From: JAICYJ01 sp963766445
GTDB taxonomy: Bacteria > Actinomycetota > Thermoleophilia > Gaiellales > JAICJC01
Length of the DNA: 64,000 nt
Reading direction: 5' to 3'
Assembly (NCBI GenBank): GCA_963766445.1
Contig: CAVXZW010000027.1
Location: 124,001-188,000 of the forward strand
Positions 53,305 to 62,186 of this stretch are shown in pieces. The notes beneath the pieces are model-generated. The model was not told the DNA's origin, ran no database searches, and saw only the letters and a list, made by a program, of their open reading frames with translations. A program made the position numbers and the translations under genes. Numbering within the stretch: position 1 is the stretch's first letter; every line of letters begins with the position of its first letter.

Positions 53305-54267
53305 CACAGAACTAAATACGACGCTCCCGGCCTTTCCCGTCCTTCCGACGAACGGATCTGGCGCGCCCATTCCTGGATTTTGATAGCAATGGGCCTGGCT
53401 GCTAGGTTCTTGGCCATGCCGAGACTTCCATACGCTGCCCGCTTCCTCGGGCCTCGGAACCTAGTTGCGCCGCGCACTCCCATCCAGCGGAAACTGCGCC
53501 CATGATCGTGGCTCTGCTTCACCGAATCCGCAAGCGTCTTCAGCAGTTGCTTGCTCGTGCTCGCGGCGACTAGGACGTCTGAGCGGCCTGTAGGGGCACG
53601 AGCCAGGTGCCGGGCCGCGGCACGCACGCCGGGAGCTGCGACGACGTCAAGCTCATCGAAGCTGAACTCGGCGAAGGTGACCGGTCTTCAAGGGCGTCCG
53701 CCGGTTTGCAGCCAACCTCATTCTCGAACTGCTCAAGCGGCGTCTCTGGGCGCGTGCCTACGGCGGCCAGATCCGCGAACGTCAGGACTGCGTCGTCGGC
53801 TCGACGTGCGCCGGAGGTCAAGGTCGGTATCCGGCGCCGTCTCCACCTCGCGGTGTCATTCTCGCCCGTGGGCACTTCAGCCCACGTTGATCTCAACAAC
53901 GAGGAACCTTGACCTCGACCACGACGAACCGGTCATTTCTGGAGATGACAACGCTCTCTTCGGGTCCCGCCAACTCATGTCCAACCGCGACAGCGAACAG
54001 ATTGCGTGGGTCGTGATCGACACGATCCTGCTCTTCCCAACTCATCAAGATTTCGCTCACGCATTCCGCCGCGCCACATTAACAGCGTCTCGATCGCAGC
54101 TTGGAGTTGTCAGGCATGGAACGAGTGTACGGCCGGGTGGTCGCAATCACAGTCACGCCGACCCGATCGGCAGCCGGATGCGAACGTGCCGGCGGCGGGC
54201 CGACCGTCCGAGGCTGGCATTCACCCACGCCGCCGTGCTGTTCTTGGCCGAGCGGACCGCTGCTTGC
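53305..54267. other. Poorly coding 960-bp stretch
   Basis: No convincing gene. A minus-strand frame from about 53687 to 53304 (PVTFAEFSFDELDVVAAPGV and onwards) and another from 53899 to 53688 (ending LEQFENEVGCKPADALED) could be two parts of one broken small protein. Base composition is less GC-biased than the flanks. An imperfect inverted repeat (CTAGGTTC near 53402, GAACCTAG near 53459) is present. I would treat the stretch as the decayed interior of the integrated segment. Confidence 0.5.
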
Positions 54268-54779
54268 TCAGCAGATCAGGCGGACCTTCTCGAACTCGAT
54301 CGCGACCTCGCCGTTGGCGTTGATCGTAAAGTGGTGATGCTCCTGCAGCATGACGTGGGATCCGTCCGATCCTCGCGCCATGAACTTGTTGATGTCGGTG
54401 TCCTTCTCCACGAATAGACTGCCATGCCGTACACTGCGGATGTTCTCGGAGTCGCTGGAGTAGAAGCGCCCGGTGTAGGAGACGCCGGTGCCGTCCAATG
54501 GGACGGCCACCACGTTGCCCCAGGTCACGTCGCGGAGGTGCAGCGGGAACGTGATGTGCCCCTGCTCGTCGGTGGCGGCGGTCAGGTGAGTGAGCGTGGG
54601 GCCGTGGACGGTGGTCGTGTAGAGCTCCTCCTGGCAGACGGTGGAACCATCAGAAAAGCTTTCGCTGAATGTCTGATGCTCGGTGAAGGTGATCGGCTTG
54701 GCCTTCCGCCGTCGCGCTCATGGCAAGCGCGGCCAAGGCGGTCAAGTCCGACTGTGAGTAGGACTCTCGCCGTACGCAT
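54268..54779 (-). CDS. Secreted protein of unknown function (two frameshifts)
   Basis: About 170 residues. The N-terminus MRTARVLLTV joined to DLTALAALAMSATAEA is a signal peptide. The mature part is beta-rich: KPITFTEHQTFSESFSDG, LYTTTVHGPTLTHLTAATDE, GVSYTGRFYSSDSENI, HVMLQEHHHFTINANGEV and a C-terminal Cys. Frame changes are needed near 54748 and 54708. Similar small secreted proteins with a KPITFTEHQTF-like start occur in actinobacteria, function unknown (from memory). It is probably the last gene of the integrated segment. Confidence 0.65.
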
Positions 54780-54926
54780 GGTTCCCCCTCGCGTCGATTG
54801 GAGCTCGATGTAAGTCTCCTGTATGGCCGTTGCCGATGCAATACCGAACGCGGCGGGTGAGCCGCGAGGGGTGGTGATGTGGGCCGGTGAGGCGACAACG
54901 ACCGAAGCCCGGGGCGAGCGGTGTGC

Positions 54927-54969
54927 GTGAGGGCGGCAGCCTTCCCCCAGGGTGGTCTGCCGCCCTCAC
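54927..54969. terminator. 13-bp perfect hairpin
   Basis: GTGAGGGCGGCAG (54927-54939) pairs with CTGCCGCCCTCAC (54957-54969) around a 17-nt loop. It lies in the 357-bp gap 54780-55136 that otherwise shows no gene; a -10-like TACCAT follows near 55095 for the next gene. A terminator-like role is inferred. Confidence 0.45.
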
Positions 54970-55136
54970 CGGACGCGCGCCATCCCCCAAGGCCATCTGG
55001 CGGAGCCGAGGCGCGCAGTCCAGGCAGGTGTTCCCGACGCTCGGGGGGCCGTAAACATGACCGAAGTTCTCGGCGGATTGCGCCGCGATAGGGCTACCAT
55101 CAACGGCTGGAACTTCGGCGCGACCAGGGAGGCGAC

Positions 55137-55424
55137 ATGTACGCGCGCGTAGCTACATTCCAGAGTGACCCCGGCGACATCGATCAGGCGATCGCGATGG
55201 TTCGCGGCGAGGTCGAATCCAACGAGACGCCGCCGGGCCTAGAGGGCGCGAAGATGCTGATGCTCGTCGACCGCGCGACCGGCAAGGGAGTCGGCATCAC
55301 GCTGTTTGACAGTGAGCAGGCCATGCAGCGGGGCGACGCGGCGTTGAACGCCATGAGCCCAGGCGCCGGCGAGCGGCGCACCTCGGTCGAGTTCTTCGAG
55401 GTGCCGGTTCAGACGGTCAGCTGA
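55137..55424 (+). CDS. ABM-like (antibiotic biosynthesis monooxygenase fold) small protein
   Basis: A 95-residue single-domain protein: YARVATFQSDPGDIDQAIAM, GAKMLMLVDRATGKGVGITLF, and a closing RTSVEFFEVPV strand. The layout is that of the dimeric alpha-beta barrel used by ABM-type proteins, many of which have no known substrate. The start is an ATG at 55137 with GGGAGG ahead. Confidence 0.7.
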   Translation: MYARVATFQSDPGDIDQAIAMVRGEVESNETPPGLEGAKMLMLVDRATGKGVGITLFDSEQAMQRGDAALNAMSPGAGERRTSVEFFEVPVQTVS

Positions 55425-55461
55425 TCGGATAGGATGGCCGTCCCAAGACTGGAGGTAGTCC

Positions 55462-55722
55462 ATGTCCTGGAACCTCAGAGGCAGTTACGGTCGAGACCTG
55501 TTCGTGTGAGCTGATGTGCCATTGCGACCTGTCCTTCGACCACGGCGCCACCTACGACTTCTGTGGCGTGACGCTCGTCTTCAACATCCGCCAGGGCAGA
55601 TCGTGGGAACCGACATCGCCGAGCTCAAGGTCGCTGCCATCGCGGACACTCCGAAGGTCATGACCGAGGGAAACTGGCGGTTCGGCGACCTCCGCGTTCT
55701 CTCGGGCAGCCTGAGGGCATGA
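55462..55722 (+). pseudogene. Truncated DUF1326 gene
   Basis: Starts MSWNLRGSY after GGAGG. Further fragments in shifting frames give CSCELMCHCDLSFDHG (cysteine cluster), TYDFCGVTLVFNIRQG and GTDIAELKVAAIADTPKVMTEGNWR. These are the N-terminal half of a DUF1326 protein (complete ones are about 200 residues). Frame changes lie near 55490 and 55597. After GNWR the homology stops and the frame ends over the ATG of the DUF2182 gene, so the C-terminal half is missing. DUF1326-DUF2182 pairs are common in bacteria. Confidence 0.7.
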
Positions 55723-56543
55723 TCGCTCCTGCGCCCGACCGCGTGTCCGGCGCGGGCCTCGGCCCTGCGTTGGCGGCCGCCCGCGCCAGGCTCGGGCTCG
55801 TTGCGCTGCTGTTCGTCATCGCGGGCGCTGGCTGGTGGTGGACCGCAGCCCAGATGCGCGGAATGGACAACGGGCCATGGACCGGCCTGGGGACGGCGAG
55901 CTGGTTCCTCGCGGTGTGGGTGGTCATGATGGCCGCCATGATGTTCCCGTCGGTCGCCCCGACGGTGGCCCTGTACTCCCGGATGACCGGCCGGCGCTCA
56001 CTGGTTTCGCCGTTTGCGTTCGCGTCCGGATATCTCGTCACATGGGCCGCCGCCGGCACGCTCGCGTTCGCCCTCGCGGCAGCCGGTGGTGCGGTCGCCG
56101 GTGACGTCCTGTCATGGGACAGGGCCGGCCGGTGGGTGGCGGGGGCGACGCTGATCGTCGCAGCGGTGTACGAGTTGACGCCACTCAAGGACGTCTGCCT
56201 CGGCAGGTGCCGCAGCCCGCTGGGCTTCTTGCTCGGCTCCTGGCGCGCCGGGCGGTTGGGCGCATTCCAGATGGGTGCGAAGAACGGTGCCTGGTGCGTC
56301 GGTTGTTGCTGGGCGCTGATGGCCGCGCTGTTCGCGCTGGGCGTCATGAGCATCGTCTGGATGGCGTTTGTCGCCGGGCTGATCGCGATCGAGAAGACCG
56401 TTCCGTGGCGCCGCGCCGCGGTCTACGGCACCGCCGCGATCCTGCTCGGGCTCGGCGTGCTGGTGCTGGTCGCGCCGGATGCGATCCCCGGCCTCACAAC
56501 GCCGGGGATGAATCCCATGCCTCAGATGGGGATGGGCTCCTAG
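55719..56543 (+). CDS. DUF2182 metal-binding integral membrane protein
   Basis: A 274-residue protein with about seven hydrophobic helices. Typical DUF2182 sequences are WVVMMAAMMFPSVAPTVALY, YELTPLKDVCLGRCRSPLGF and GAWCVGCCWALMAALFALGVMS, with Cys/Met-rich positions that may bind copper or another metal. It pairs with the DUF1326 gene just upstream, which has lost its C-terminal half. The ATG overlaps that gene's stop. The role is unknown. Confidence 0.88.
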   Translation: MIAPAPDRVSGAGLGPALAAARARLGLVALLFVIAGAGWWWTAAQMRGMDNGPWTGLGTASWFLAVWVVMMAAMMFPSVAPTVALYSRMTGRRSLVSPFAFASGYLVTWAAAGTLAFALAAAGGAVAGDVLSWDRAGRWVAGATLIVAAVYELTPLKDVCLGRCRSPLGFLLGSWRAGRLGAFQMGAKNGAWCVGCCWALMAALFALGVMSIVWMAFVAGLIAIEKTVPWRRAAVYGTAAILLGLGVLVLVAPDAIPGLTTPGMNPMPQMGMGS

Positions 56544-56549
56544 CTGCGC

Positions 56550-57248
56550 TCATACGTTCGTCCCGACCAGGCGCCCGACGACCATGGTCAGCGCCATCGC
56601 CGCCACACCCCAGACCACCACTCGCAGCGTGCCCCGGCCGGGAGGCGCGCCGCCCAGCCGTGCACCCATGAAGCCGGTCAGGCCGAGTGCCACCAGCGTC
56701 GCGGCCACCGTCAGCTCGATGCGGGTGGCTGCCGGCGACAGGATCACGGCCAGTAGCGGCAGCGCGGCGCCGACGGTGAACGATGCGGCGGAGGCGCCCG
56801 CCGCCTGGAAGGGGCGGGCATGCGACAGCTCGGTCATCCCCAGCTCGTCCCGCGCGTGCGCCGACAGCACGTCGCCGGCGCTGAGCTCGTCGGCAACCTG
56901 GTCGGCGAGTGCGGCCGAGAGCCCGCGGCTGCGGTAGATCGCGGCCAGCTCGTCGCGCTCGCCCGCCGGATCCTCGGTCAGCTCACGCCGCTCGAGGCTG
57001 AGGTCGGCGCGTTCGGCATCGGCCTGCGAGCTGACCGAAACGTACTCCCCTGCCGCCATCGAGGCCGCCCCTGCCACCAGCCCGGCGATGCCGGCGGTGA
57101 GGATGGCGGCGCGGCTCGACCCCGCTGCTGCGACGCCCACGATGATCGCGGCAACCGACACGATTCCGTCGTTCGCGCCGAGCACCGCCGCACGCAGCCA
57201 TCCGGAGCGATGGCTGAGGTGCGCCTCGGGGTGCCTCGCGGTCGTCAC
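56550..57248 (-). CDS. VIT1/CCC1-family iron/manganese transporter
   Basis: A 232-residue membrane protein. The family start GWLRAAVLGANDGIVSVAAIIVGV is clear, and MAAGEYVSVSSQADAERADL with the acidic cytoplasmic helices follows (ELTEDPAGERDELAAIYRSRG). Hydrophobic segments close the protein. VIT-type proteins export or store Fe2+/Mn2+. The GTG at 57248 lies 6 nt after a -10-like TAGGAT (57255-57260, minus strand). It is convergent with the DUF2182 gene. Confidence 0.92.
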   Translation of the reverse strand: MTTARHPEAHLSHRSGWLRAAVLGANDGIVSVAAIIVGVAAAGSSRAAILTAGIAGLVAGAASMAAGEYVSVSSQADAERADLSLERRELTEDPAGERDELAAIYRSRGLSAALADQVADELSAGDVLSAHARDELGMTELSHARPFQAAGASAASFTVGAALPLLAVILSPAATRIELTVAATLVALGLTGFMGARLGGAPPGRGTLRVVVWGVAAMALTMVVGRLVGTNV

Positions 57249-57270
57249 AAGCCGATCCTAGGTGAACGGG

Positions 57271-58161
57271 CTACCCGGAAGCGTCCGCAGCAGCGGTGAT
57301 CGCGGCCTGAGCGGCCACGTCGAAGCTGGTGAGCGGGAACGGGAGGAGCGTCAAGAGGCGGGTGTCGTGTGCGACGGTCGGGTTGCGGAGGCCGTCGATC
57401 AGCGGACGCGCGACCCCGGCCTGGACCGGCGTGACCAACCGCAGCCAGAGCGAGGACAGCCTCGGGGTCAGGAAGGGCACCTCGACGATCACCGGATGGC
57501 GGTGGCGGAGCCTCGCGATGCGCTCGATCATCTCCCGGTACGTCATCACCTCGGGACCGCCTGCGTCGAACGTCTGGCCGATGGCGTCGCTGTTCCCGCA
57601 CACGCCGGCGATGTAGCGCACGACGTCATCGGCGGCGATCGGCTGCGTCGGCGTCGAAACCCAGCGGGGGCACACCATCGCCGGCAGCCGGTCGACCAGC
57701 GCCAGGATCGTGTCGAACGCCGCGCTTCCCGGCCCCACCACCATGCCCGCGCGGATGGTCGTCAGCGGCACGCTGCCCTCGGCCAGGCAGCGCTCCGTCT
57801 CCCGGCGGCTCTGGAGGTGCTCCGACAGGTCGTCGGACTCGTCGCCCAGTCCGCCCAGGTAGACGATCTGTGCCAGCCCCTGTGATGCCGCCGCCCGGGC
57901 GACGACGGACGCGCCGCGGCGGTCACGGGCGGCGAAGTCGTCGTGACCCAGCGAATGGACGAGGTAACACACCACATCCACACCGGCCAGCGCTCGGTGG
58001 ATGCTGGTCGGGTTCGTGACGTCGCCCACCATCCACGTGACGTTGTCGGCCCCGCCGGGGTGCGGCCGCCGTGAGACCGCCACCACCTCGTGGTCGCGGG
58101 CGAGCACCGGGAGCAGCGCCGATCCGACCGTGCCGGACGCACCGAGTACCGCGATCCTCAT
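57271..58161 (-). CDS. NAD(P)-binding atypical SDR (NmrA/YbjT-like)
   Basis: A 296-residue protein with a Rossmann start RIAVLGASGTVGSALLPVL, then VTWMVGDVTNPTSIHRALAGVDVV and GMVVGPGSAAFDTIL. The classical YxxxK catalytic pair is absent, as in NmrA-like sensors or epimerase-like proteins. The ATG overlaps the stop of the upstream unknown gene (minus strand), so the two are translated together. The substrate is unknown. Confidence 0.85.
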   Translation of the reverse strand: MRIAVLGASGTVGSALLPVLARDHEVVAVSRRPHPGGADNVTWMVGDVTNPTSIHRALAGVDVVCYLVHSLGHDDFAARDRRGASVVARAAASQGLAQIVYLGGLGDESDDLSEHLQSRRETERCLAEGSVPLTTIRAGMVVGPGSAAFDTILALVDRLPAMVCPRWVSTPTQPIAADDVVRYIAGVCGNSDAIGQTFDAGGPEVMTYREMIERIARLRHRHPVIVEVPFLTPRLSSLWLRLVTPVQAGVARPLIDGLRNPTVAHDTRLLTLLPFPLTSFDVAAQAAITAAADASG

Positions 58162-58702
58162 ACCGGCGCTCCGCGGGCCAGGTGCCGGAAGTAGCTGTGG
58201 CTGACGCGGGCGTGCAAGCGCGCCTGCACCTGGTTGTAGACCTCGCCTGTCCAGGCAGGCGCTCCGGGACGAGCCGCCAGCGTGGGGTAGTAGCCGGCGA
58301 TGGCTGACCGCAGCTCGACCTCACCGTCGCGACGCCTCCATCGAAAGCGTCAGCGATCCGGACGGGCGGCGGGCCAGCAGGCCGCCGGTGATCGGATATG
58401 CCGCGGAGACCCCCGTGGCGGTGACGTCGTACTGCGGTGGTCCGAAGCGGAGCAGCACCGGTCCCCTGCGGCCGAGGCGCAGCTCGGATCCGGCGTCGCT
58501 CTCGCGCCTGCCGACAAGGCCGCCCGTGGTCTGTGCCACGGCTCGCCAGTAGGCCGCGGCCAGCGCGGCGGCGCCCTCGGCGAGAGCGATCGGCCGGCGG
58601 GCCGGTCACGACCGCCCGCTGCGTCGACTCGGTGGCGCCGTCGTCCCTGCGGCGATGCGATGTGCTCCAGCCGACCAGGTTCGGCCGGCGGGTGCGGATC
58701 AT
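58158..58702 (-). CDS. Protein of unknown function between ALDH7 and SDR genes (frameshifted)
   Basis: About 181 residues after joining frames near 58590 and 58330. Readable stretches are EGAAALAAAYWRAVAQTTGG, GPVLLRFGPPQYDVTATGVSA, YPITGGLLARRPSGSLTLSME and GAPAWTGEVYNQVQARLHARVSHSYFRHLARG. No family is recognised by me. The ATG overlaps the aldehyde dehydrogenase stop, and its own stop overlaps the SDR ATG, so three genes are tightly coupled. The conserved-looking C-terminus argues against noise. Confidence 0.6.
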
Positions 58703-60216
58703 CCGGCGTCGAAGACGATGCCCTGCGCCAGCGGCAGCTCGGTCGAGTAGTTGACCGTGGCCGTCTGCCGGCGCATGTACGCCTTCCAGGCATCGGAGCC
58801 CGACTCGCGCCCACCGCCGGTCTCCTTCTCGCCGCCGAAGGCGCCGCCGATCTCGGCGCCGCTGGGGCCGATGTTGACGTTTGCGATGCCGCAGTCGGAT
58901 CCGGCCGGCGCCAGGAACCGCTCGCCCTCGCGCAGGTCGCCGGTGAAGATGCACGAGGACAGTCCCTGCGGGACGTCGTTGTGCAGATCGAGCGCCTGCT
59001 GCATGTCCGAGTACGTGATCGCGTACAGCACCGGCGCGAAGGTCTCCTCGCGCACGACGTCGGTCTGTCCGGGCATTCGCACGATCGCCGGCCGCACGTA
59101 GTACGCGTCCGGCCAGCGGTCGGCCAGCACCCGCTCGCCGCCGCTCACGGTGCCGCCGTCGGCACGCGCCCGGTCGAGCGCCTTCTGCATGTCGTGGAAG
59201 CCGTCCTGCGAGATCAGCGGGCCGCAGAGCGTGCCCTGCTCGCGCGGGTCGTCCACCTGCACGCTCGCGTATGCCCGCTCGAGCCGATCGATCAGGGTGT
59301 CCGCCACCGACTCGTGCACGATCAGCCGCCGCAGCGACGTGCAGCGCTGGCCGCAGGTGCCGACAGCGGCGAACAGGATCGCCCGCACCGCCAGGTCGAG
59401 GTCGGCGCTCGGGGTCACGATCATCGCGTTGTTGCCGCCCAGCTCGAGCAGCGAGCGGCCCAGGCGGGCCGCCACCTTCGGCGCCATCGCGCGGCCCATG
59501 GCGGTCGATCCGGTCGCCGAAACCAGCGGCACCCGCGGGTCGTCCACCAGCGCCCGCCCGGCGCCGCCGACGATCACCTCGACCAGCCCCTCCGGAGCGT
59601 CGCCGAATCGCTCCAGCGCCCGCCGGAACAGCGCCTGGCAGGCAAGCGCGGTCAGAGGCGTGCGCGAGGACGGCTTCCAGATCACCGGATCGCCGCACAC
59701 GAGCGCCAGCGCGGCGTTCCAGCTCCAGACCGCGACCGGGAAGTTGAACGCGGTGATGATGCCCACGGGCCCCAGCGGTAGCCAGGTCTCCATCATCCGG
59801 TGCCCGGGCCGCTCGGATGCGATCGTGAGGCCGTACAGCTGCCGGGACAGCCCCACCGCGAAGTCGCAGATGTCGATCATCTCCTGCACCTCGCCCAGGC
59901 CCTCCTGGCCGATCTTGCCGGCCTCGAGGGTGACCAGCGCGCCCAGCGCCTCCTTCTCCTGGCGCAGCTCGTCGGCCAGCAGACGCACCAGCTCGCCGCG
60001 CCGTGGTGCCGGCACGTCGCGCCAGGCCCGGAACGCCTCCACCGACCGCGCGATCGCGGCCTCCGCGTCGGCCTCGCTGGTCGAGTGGAGGTTCGCGATC
60101 ACCTCGCCCGTGATGGGCGTGCGCACCTCGAGGTCGCCGCCGCTGAGGCGCGACGAGTCGATGCCGAGGCGGGTGAGCAGTGCGTCGGTGTCCTGTCCGG
60201 GGAGGGTGGTGGTCAT
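58699..60216 (-). CDS. Aldehyde dehydrogenase, ALDH7 (aminoadipate-semialdehyde type)
   Basis: An intact 505-residue NAD-dependent aldehyde dehydrogenase. ALDH7 marks are LEVRTPITGEVIANLHS, GPVGIITAFNFPVAVWSWN, LLELGGNNAMIV (catalytic Glu) and GTCGQRCTSLRRL (catalytic Cys), ending in the characteristic GGEKETGGGRESGSDAWK. ALDH7 enzymes oxidise alpha-aminoadipate semialdehyde (piperideine-6-carboxylate) in lysine breakdown. The ATG at 60216 follows CGGAGA; upstream TACACT on the minus strand and TACGAT on the plus strand form divergent promoters with the RmlD-like gene. Confidence 0.93.
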   Translation of the reverse strand: MTTTLPGQDTDALLTRLGIDSSRLSGGDLEVRTPITGEVIANLHSTSEADAEAAIARSVEAFRAWRDVPAPRRGELVRLLADELRQEKEALGALVTLEAGKIGQEGLGEVQEMIDICDFAVGLSRQLYGLTIASERPGHRMMETWLPLGPVGIITAFNFPVAVWSWNAALALVCGDPVIWKPSSRTPLTALACQALFRRALERFGDAPEGLVEVIVGGAGRALVDDPRVPLVSATGSTAMGRAMAPKVAARLGRSLLELGGNNAMIVTPSADLDLAVRAILFAAVGTCGQRCTSLRRLIVHESVADTLIDRLERAYASVQVDDPREQGTLCGPLISQDGFHDMQKALDRARADGGTVSGGERVLADRWPDAYYVRPAIVRMPGQTDVVREETFAPVLYAITYSDMQQALDLHNDVPQGLSSCIFTGDLREGERFLAPAGSDCGIANVNIGPSGAEIGGAFGGEKETGGGRESGSDAWKAYMRRQTATVNYSTELPLAQGIVFDAG

Positions 60217-60264
60217 GACGATCTCCGTGAACGAGTTGCGGGTCGGGGCGGCATCGAGTGTAGC

Positions 60265-60270
60265 TACGAT
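60265..60270 (+). promoter_or_regulatory. Leaderless-type -10 box (TACGAT) of the RmlD-like gene
   Basis: TACGAT is 6 nt before the ATG at 60277. A minus-strand TACACT (60257-60262) for the aldehyde dehydrogenase lies just beside it. Confidence 0.4.
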
Positions 60271-60276
60271 CGGCGC

Positions 60277-61142
60277 ATGCAGGCGTCTGACACGGGCGCG
60301 CAGGCGGGCATCCTGGTGACCGGCGCGAGTGGCTATCTGGGCCGCGAGCTGCTGGCTCAGGCTCGGGCCGCCGGTCTTGATGCGACCGGCACGCACCTCA
60401 CGAACCCACCGCCGACGTGTCCCTCGACGTCTGCGACCGTGCCGCCGTCGACGACCTGATGGCTCGCGTCAGACCGGGCGCCGTGGTGCACACCGCCTAC
60501 CTCCAGGGAGGCGACCGGATGCGCCAGGTGAACGTCGACGGCGCCGCACACGTCGCGGCGGCTGCCGCCCGGCACGGCGCCCGGCTGATTCACCTGTCCA
60601 CCGACTTCGTGTTCGACGGCGAGCTGGCCCGCCCCTACCGGGAGGACGACCCACCCGCACCGGTCAACGACTACGGCGCCTCCAAGCTGGATGGGGAGCG
60701 TGCCGTGCTGGAGACACACGGCGACGCACTGGTGGTACGCACCTCACTGATCTACGCCGGCCCGGAGCCGGGACCGACCGAGCGGATGGTGCTGGACGCC
60801 GTGGCCGGACGCGCGGACGTGGCCTTCTTCGAGGATGAGCTGCGCTCGCCGGTGGCCCGCGGCGACCTGGCGGCCGCGCTGCTGGAGCTGGCGGGGCTGC
60901 CGCAGCGCGGCGTGCTGCACCTGGCCGGCCCCGAACCCGTGTCACGGCTCGAGTTCGCGCGGCTGATCGCGGTCCGCCACGGCGCCGACCCGACTCGGCT
61001 GCGTGCCGGCCGCAGCGCCGGCCAGGCGGTGCGACGGCCGCTCGACTGCGTGCTCGACTCGTCCCGGGCCTACCGGCTGCTGCGATCGCCGGTGCGGGGG
61101 GTACGTGCGGTGCTCACCCCCTTGCACCAAGACGCCCTCTAG
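60277..61142 (+). CDS. RmlD-like dTDP-4-dehydrorhamnose reductase family protein (frameshifted)
   Basis: About 288 residues. The Rossmann start is ILVTGASGYLGRELLAQA; after a frame change near 60405 the protein continues VSLDVCDRAAVDDLMARVRPGAVVH, LIHLSTDFVFDGELARPYREDD, NDYGASKLDGERAV (YxxxK) and LVVRTSLIYAG. RmlD enzymes make dTDP-L-rhamnose, but single genes like this without other rml genes often reduce other sugar nucleotides. It precedes ctaA by 11 bp. Confidence 0.82.
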
Positions 61143-61145
61143 ACT
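61140..61145 (+). promoter_or_regulatory. Leaderless-type -10 box (TAGACT) of ctaA
   Basis: TAGACT begins within the previous stop codon and is 8 nt before the GTG at 61154. Confidence 0.4.
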
Positions 61146-61153
61146 TTCCAGCC

Positions 61154-62101
61154 GTGGCCACCGCCGAGCCCACCCTGTCTCGTGCACGCGGGCGCGCCGC
61201 CACGGCGCTGACGTTCGAGCGCGCCGCGCTGATCACTCTGGGGCTGCTGTGGCTGGTGGTGGTGACGGGCGGCCTGGTGCGTCTGACAGCGTCCGGGCTT
61301 GGCTGTCCGCACTGGCCCACCTGCGAGGCGAACAGCTTCGTGCCCAGCACCGGCTACCACTCGGTGATCGAGTTCTCGAACCGCGTGATCTCGGGCATCG
61401 CCATGGTCGCGGCCGTGATCACGGCGGTGATCGCGTTTCGCCTGCCGGGGTTGCGGCGAGCGGTGGCGTGGGGAGCGGCGGCGGCGGCGGCCGGCACCGT
61501 GGCGCAGGTGCCGCTGGGCGCGATCACGGTTGCCTTTGACTTGAACCCGCTGCTGGTGATGTCGCACTTCCTGCTGGCGATGGCCGTGGTGGCGGTCGCC
61601 ACGTGGGTCACATTCCACGCGGTTGACGTCGCTCACGGCGGCGGGCGCGAGCAGCTGGTGTGGACGCGACCAGCGCTGCTCGGGGCGGCCGCGGTGGTGT
61701 TGGGCCTGGCGCTGGTCACGACCGGCGCGTTTGTCACTGCCGCCGGGCCGCACGCAGGTGCCACCGACCGGCCGATCGAGCGGTTCGGCGACTTCTACGA
61801 CGCCACCTGGGTGCACGTGCGTGCGGCCGTGTCGTTCGCGACCGTGTTCCTGATCCTGGCGGTGGTGCTGTGGCGAACCGCCCGCGGCAGCCTCGCCCAG
61901 CGGCTGTCCGTGGCCGGGGTGGTGCTGACGCTCTGTCAGCTGGCCGTCGGCGAGTACCAGTACCGCAACGGGTTGCCCTGGGAGGTGATCGCGGTGCACG
62001 TCGCGATCGCCGGCACGCTGGTGATGACGATCGTGACGGTTGCCTCACTCGTGGCCTATCCACCTGCATCACGGGGAGCGGGATCACTCGAAAGGGGGTA
62101 G
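61154..62101 (+). CDS. ctaA: Heme A synthase
   Basis: Converts heme O to heme A for cytochrome oxidase. The 315-residue membrane protein has about eight helices. It carries GGLVRLTASGLGCPHWPTC (the paired extracellular Cys), HSVIEFSNRVISG, and axial His residues in VMSHFLLAMAVV, WVHVRAAVSF and AVHVAIAGTL. Its presence implies an aa3- or ba3-type oxidase and aerobic respiration. The start is a GTG at 61154. Confidence 0.94.
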   Translation: MATAEPTLSRARGRAATALTFERAALITLGLLWLVVVTGGLVRLTASGLGCPHWPTCEANSFVPSTGYHSVIEFSNRVISGIAMVAAVITAVIAFRLPGLRRAVAWGAAAAAAGTVAQVPLGAITVAFDLNPLLVMSHFLLAMAVVAVATWVTFHAVDVAHGGGREQLVWTRPALLGAAAVVLGLALVTTGAFVTAAGPHAGATDRPIERFGDFYDATWVHVRAAVSFATVFLILAVVLWRTARGSLAQRLSVAGVVLTLCQLAVGEYQYRNGLPWEVIAVHVAIAGTLVMTIVTVASLVAYPPASRGAGSLERG

Positions 62102-62186
62102 GAGCCCGACCCCTCAGGCAGGAAACTGAGAGTGGCACCTTCGCTCCCCGTGCCACGGCCCCGACCATCTGCTTCGAGAGGATGTC

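Noticed and set aside
54280..54530. Plus-strand frames across the secreted-protein gene
   Set aside because: The minus strand gives a coherent signal peptide plus beta-rich domain; plus-strand frames are short and without features.
58300..59781. 493-codon plus-strand open frame opposite the aldehyde dehydrogenase
   Set aside because: Antisense to an intact ALDH7 gene with all catalytic residues; no motif of its own.
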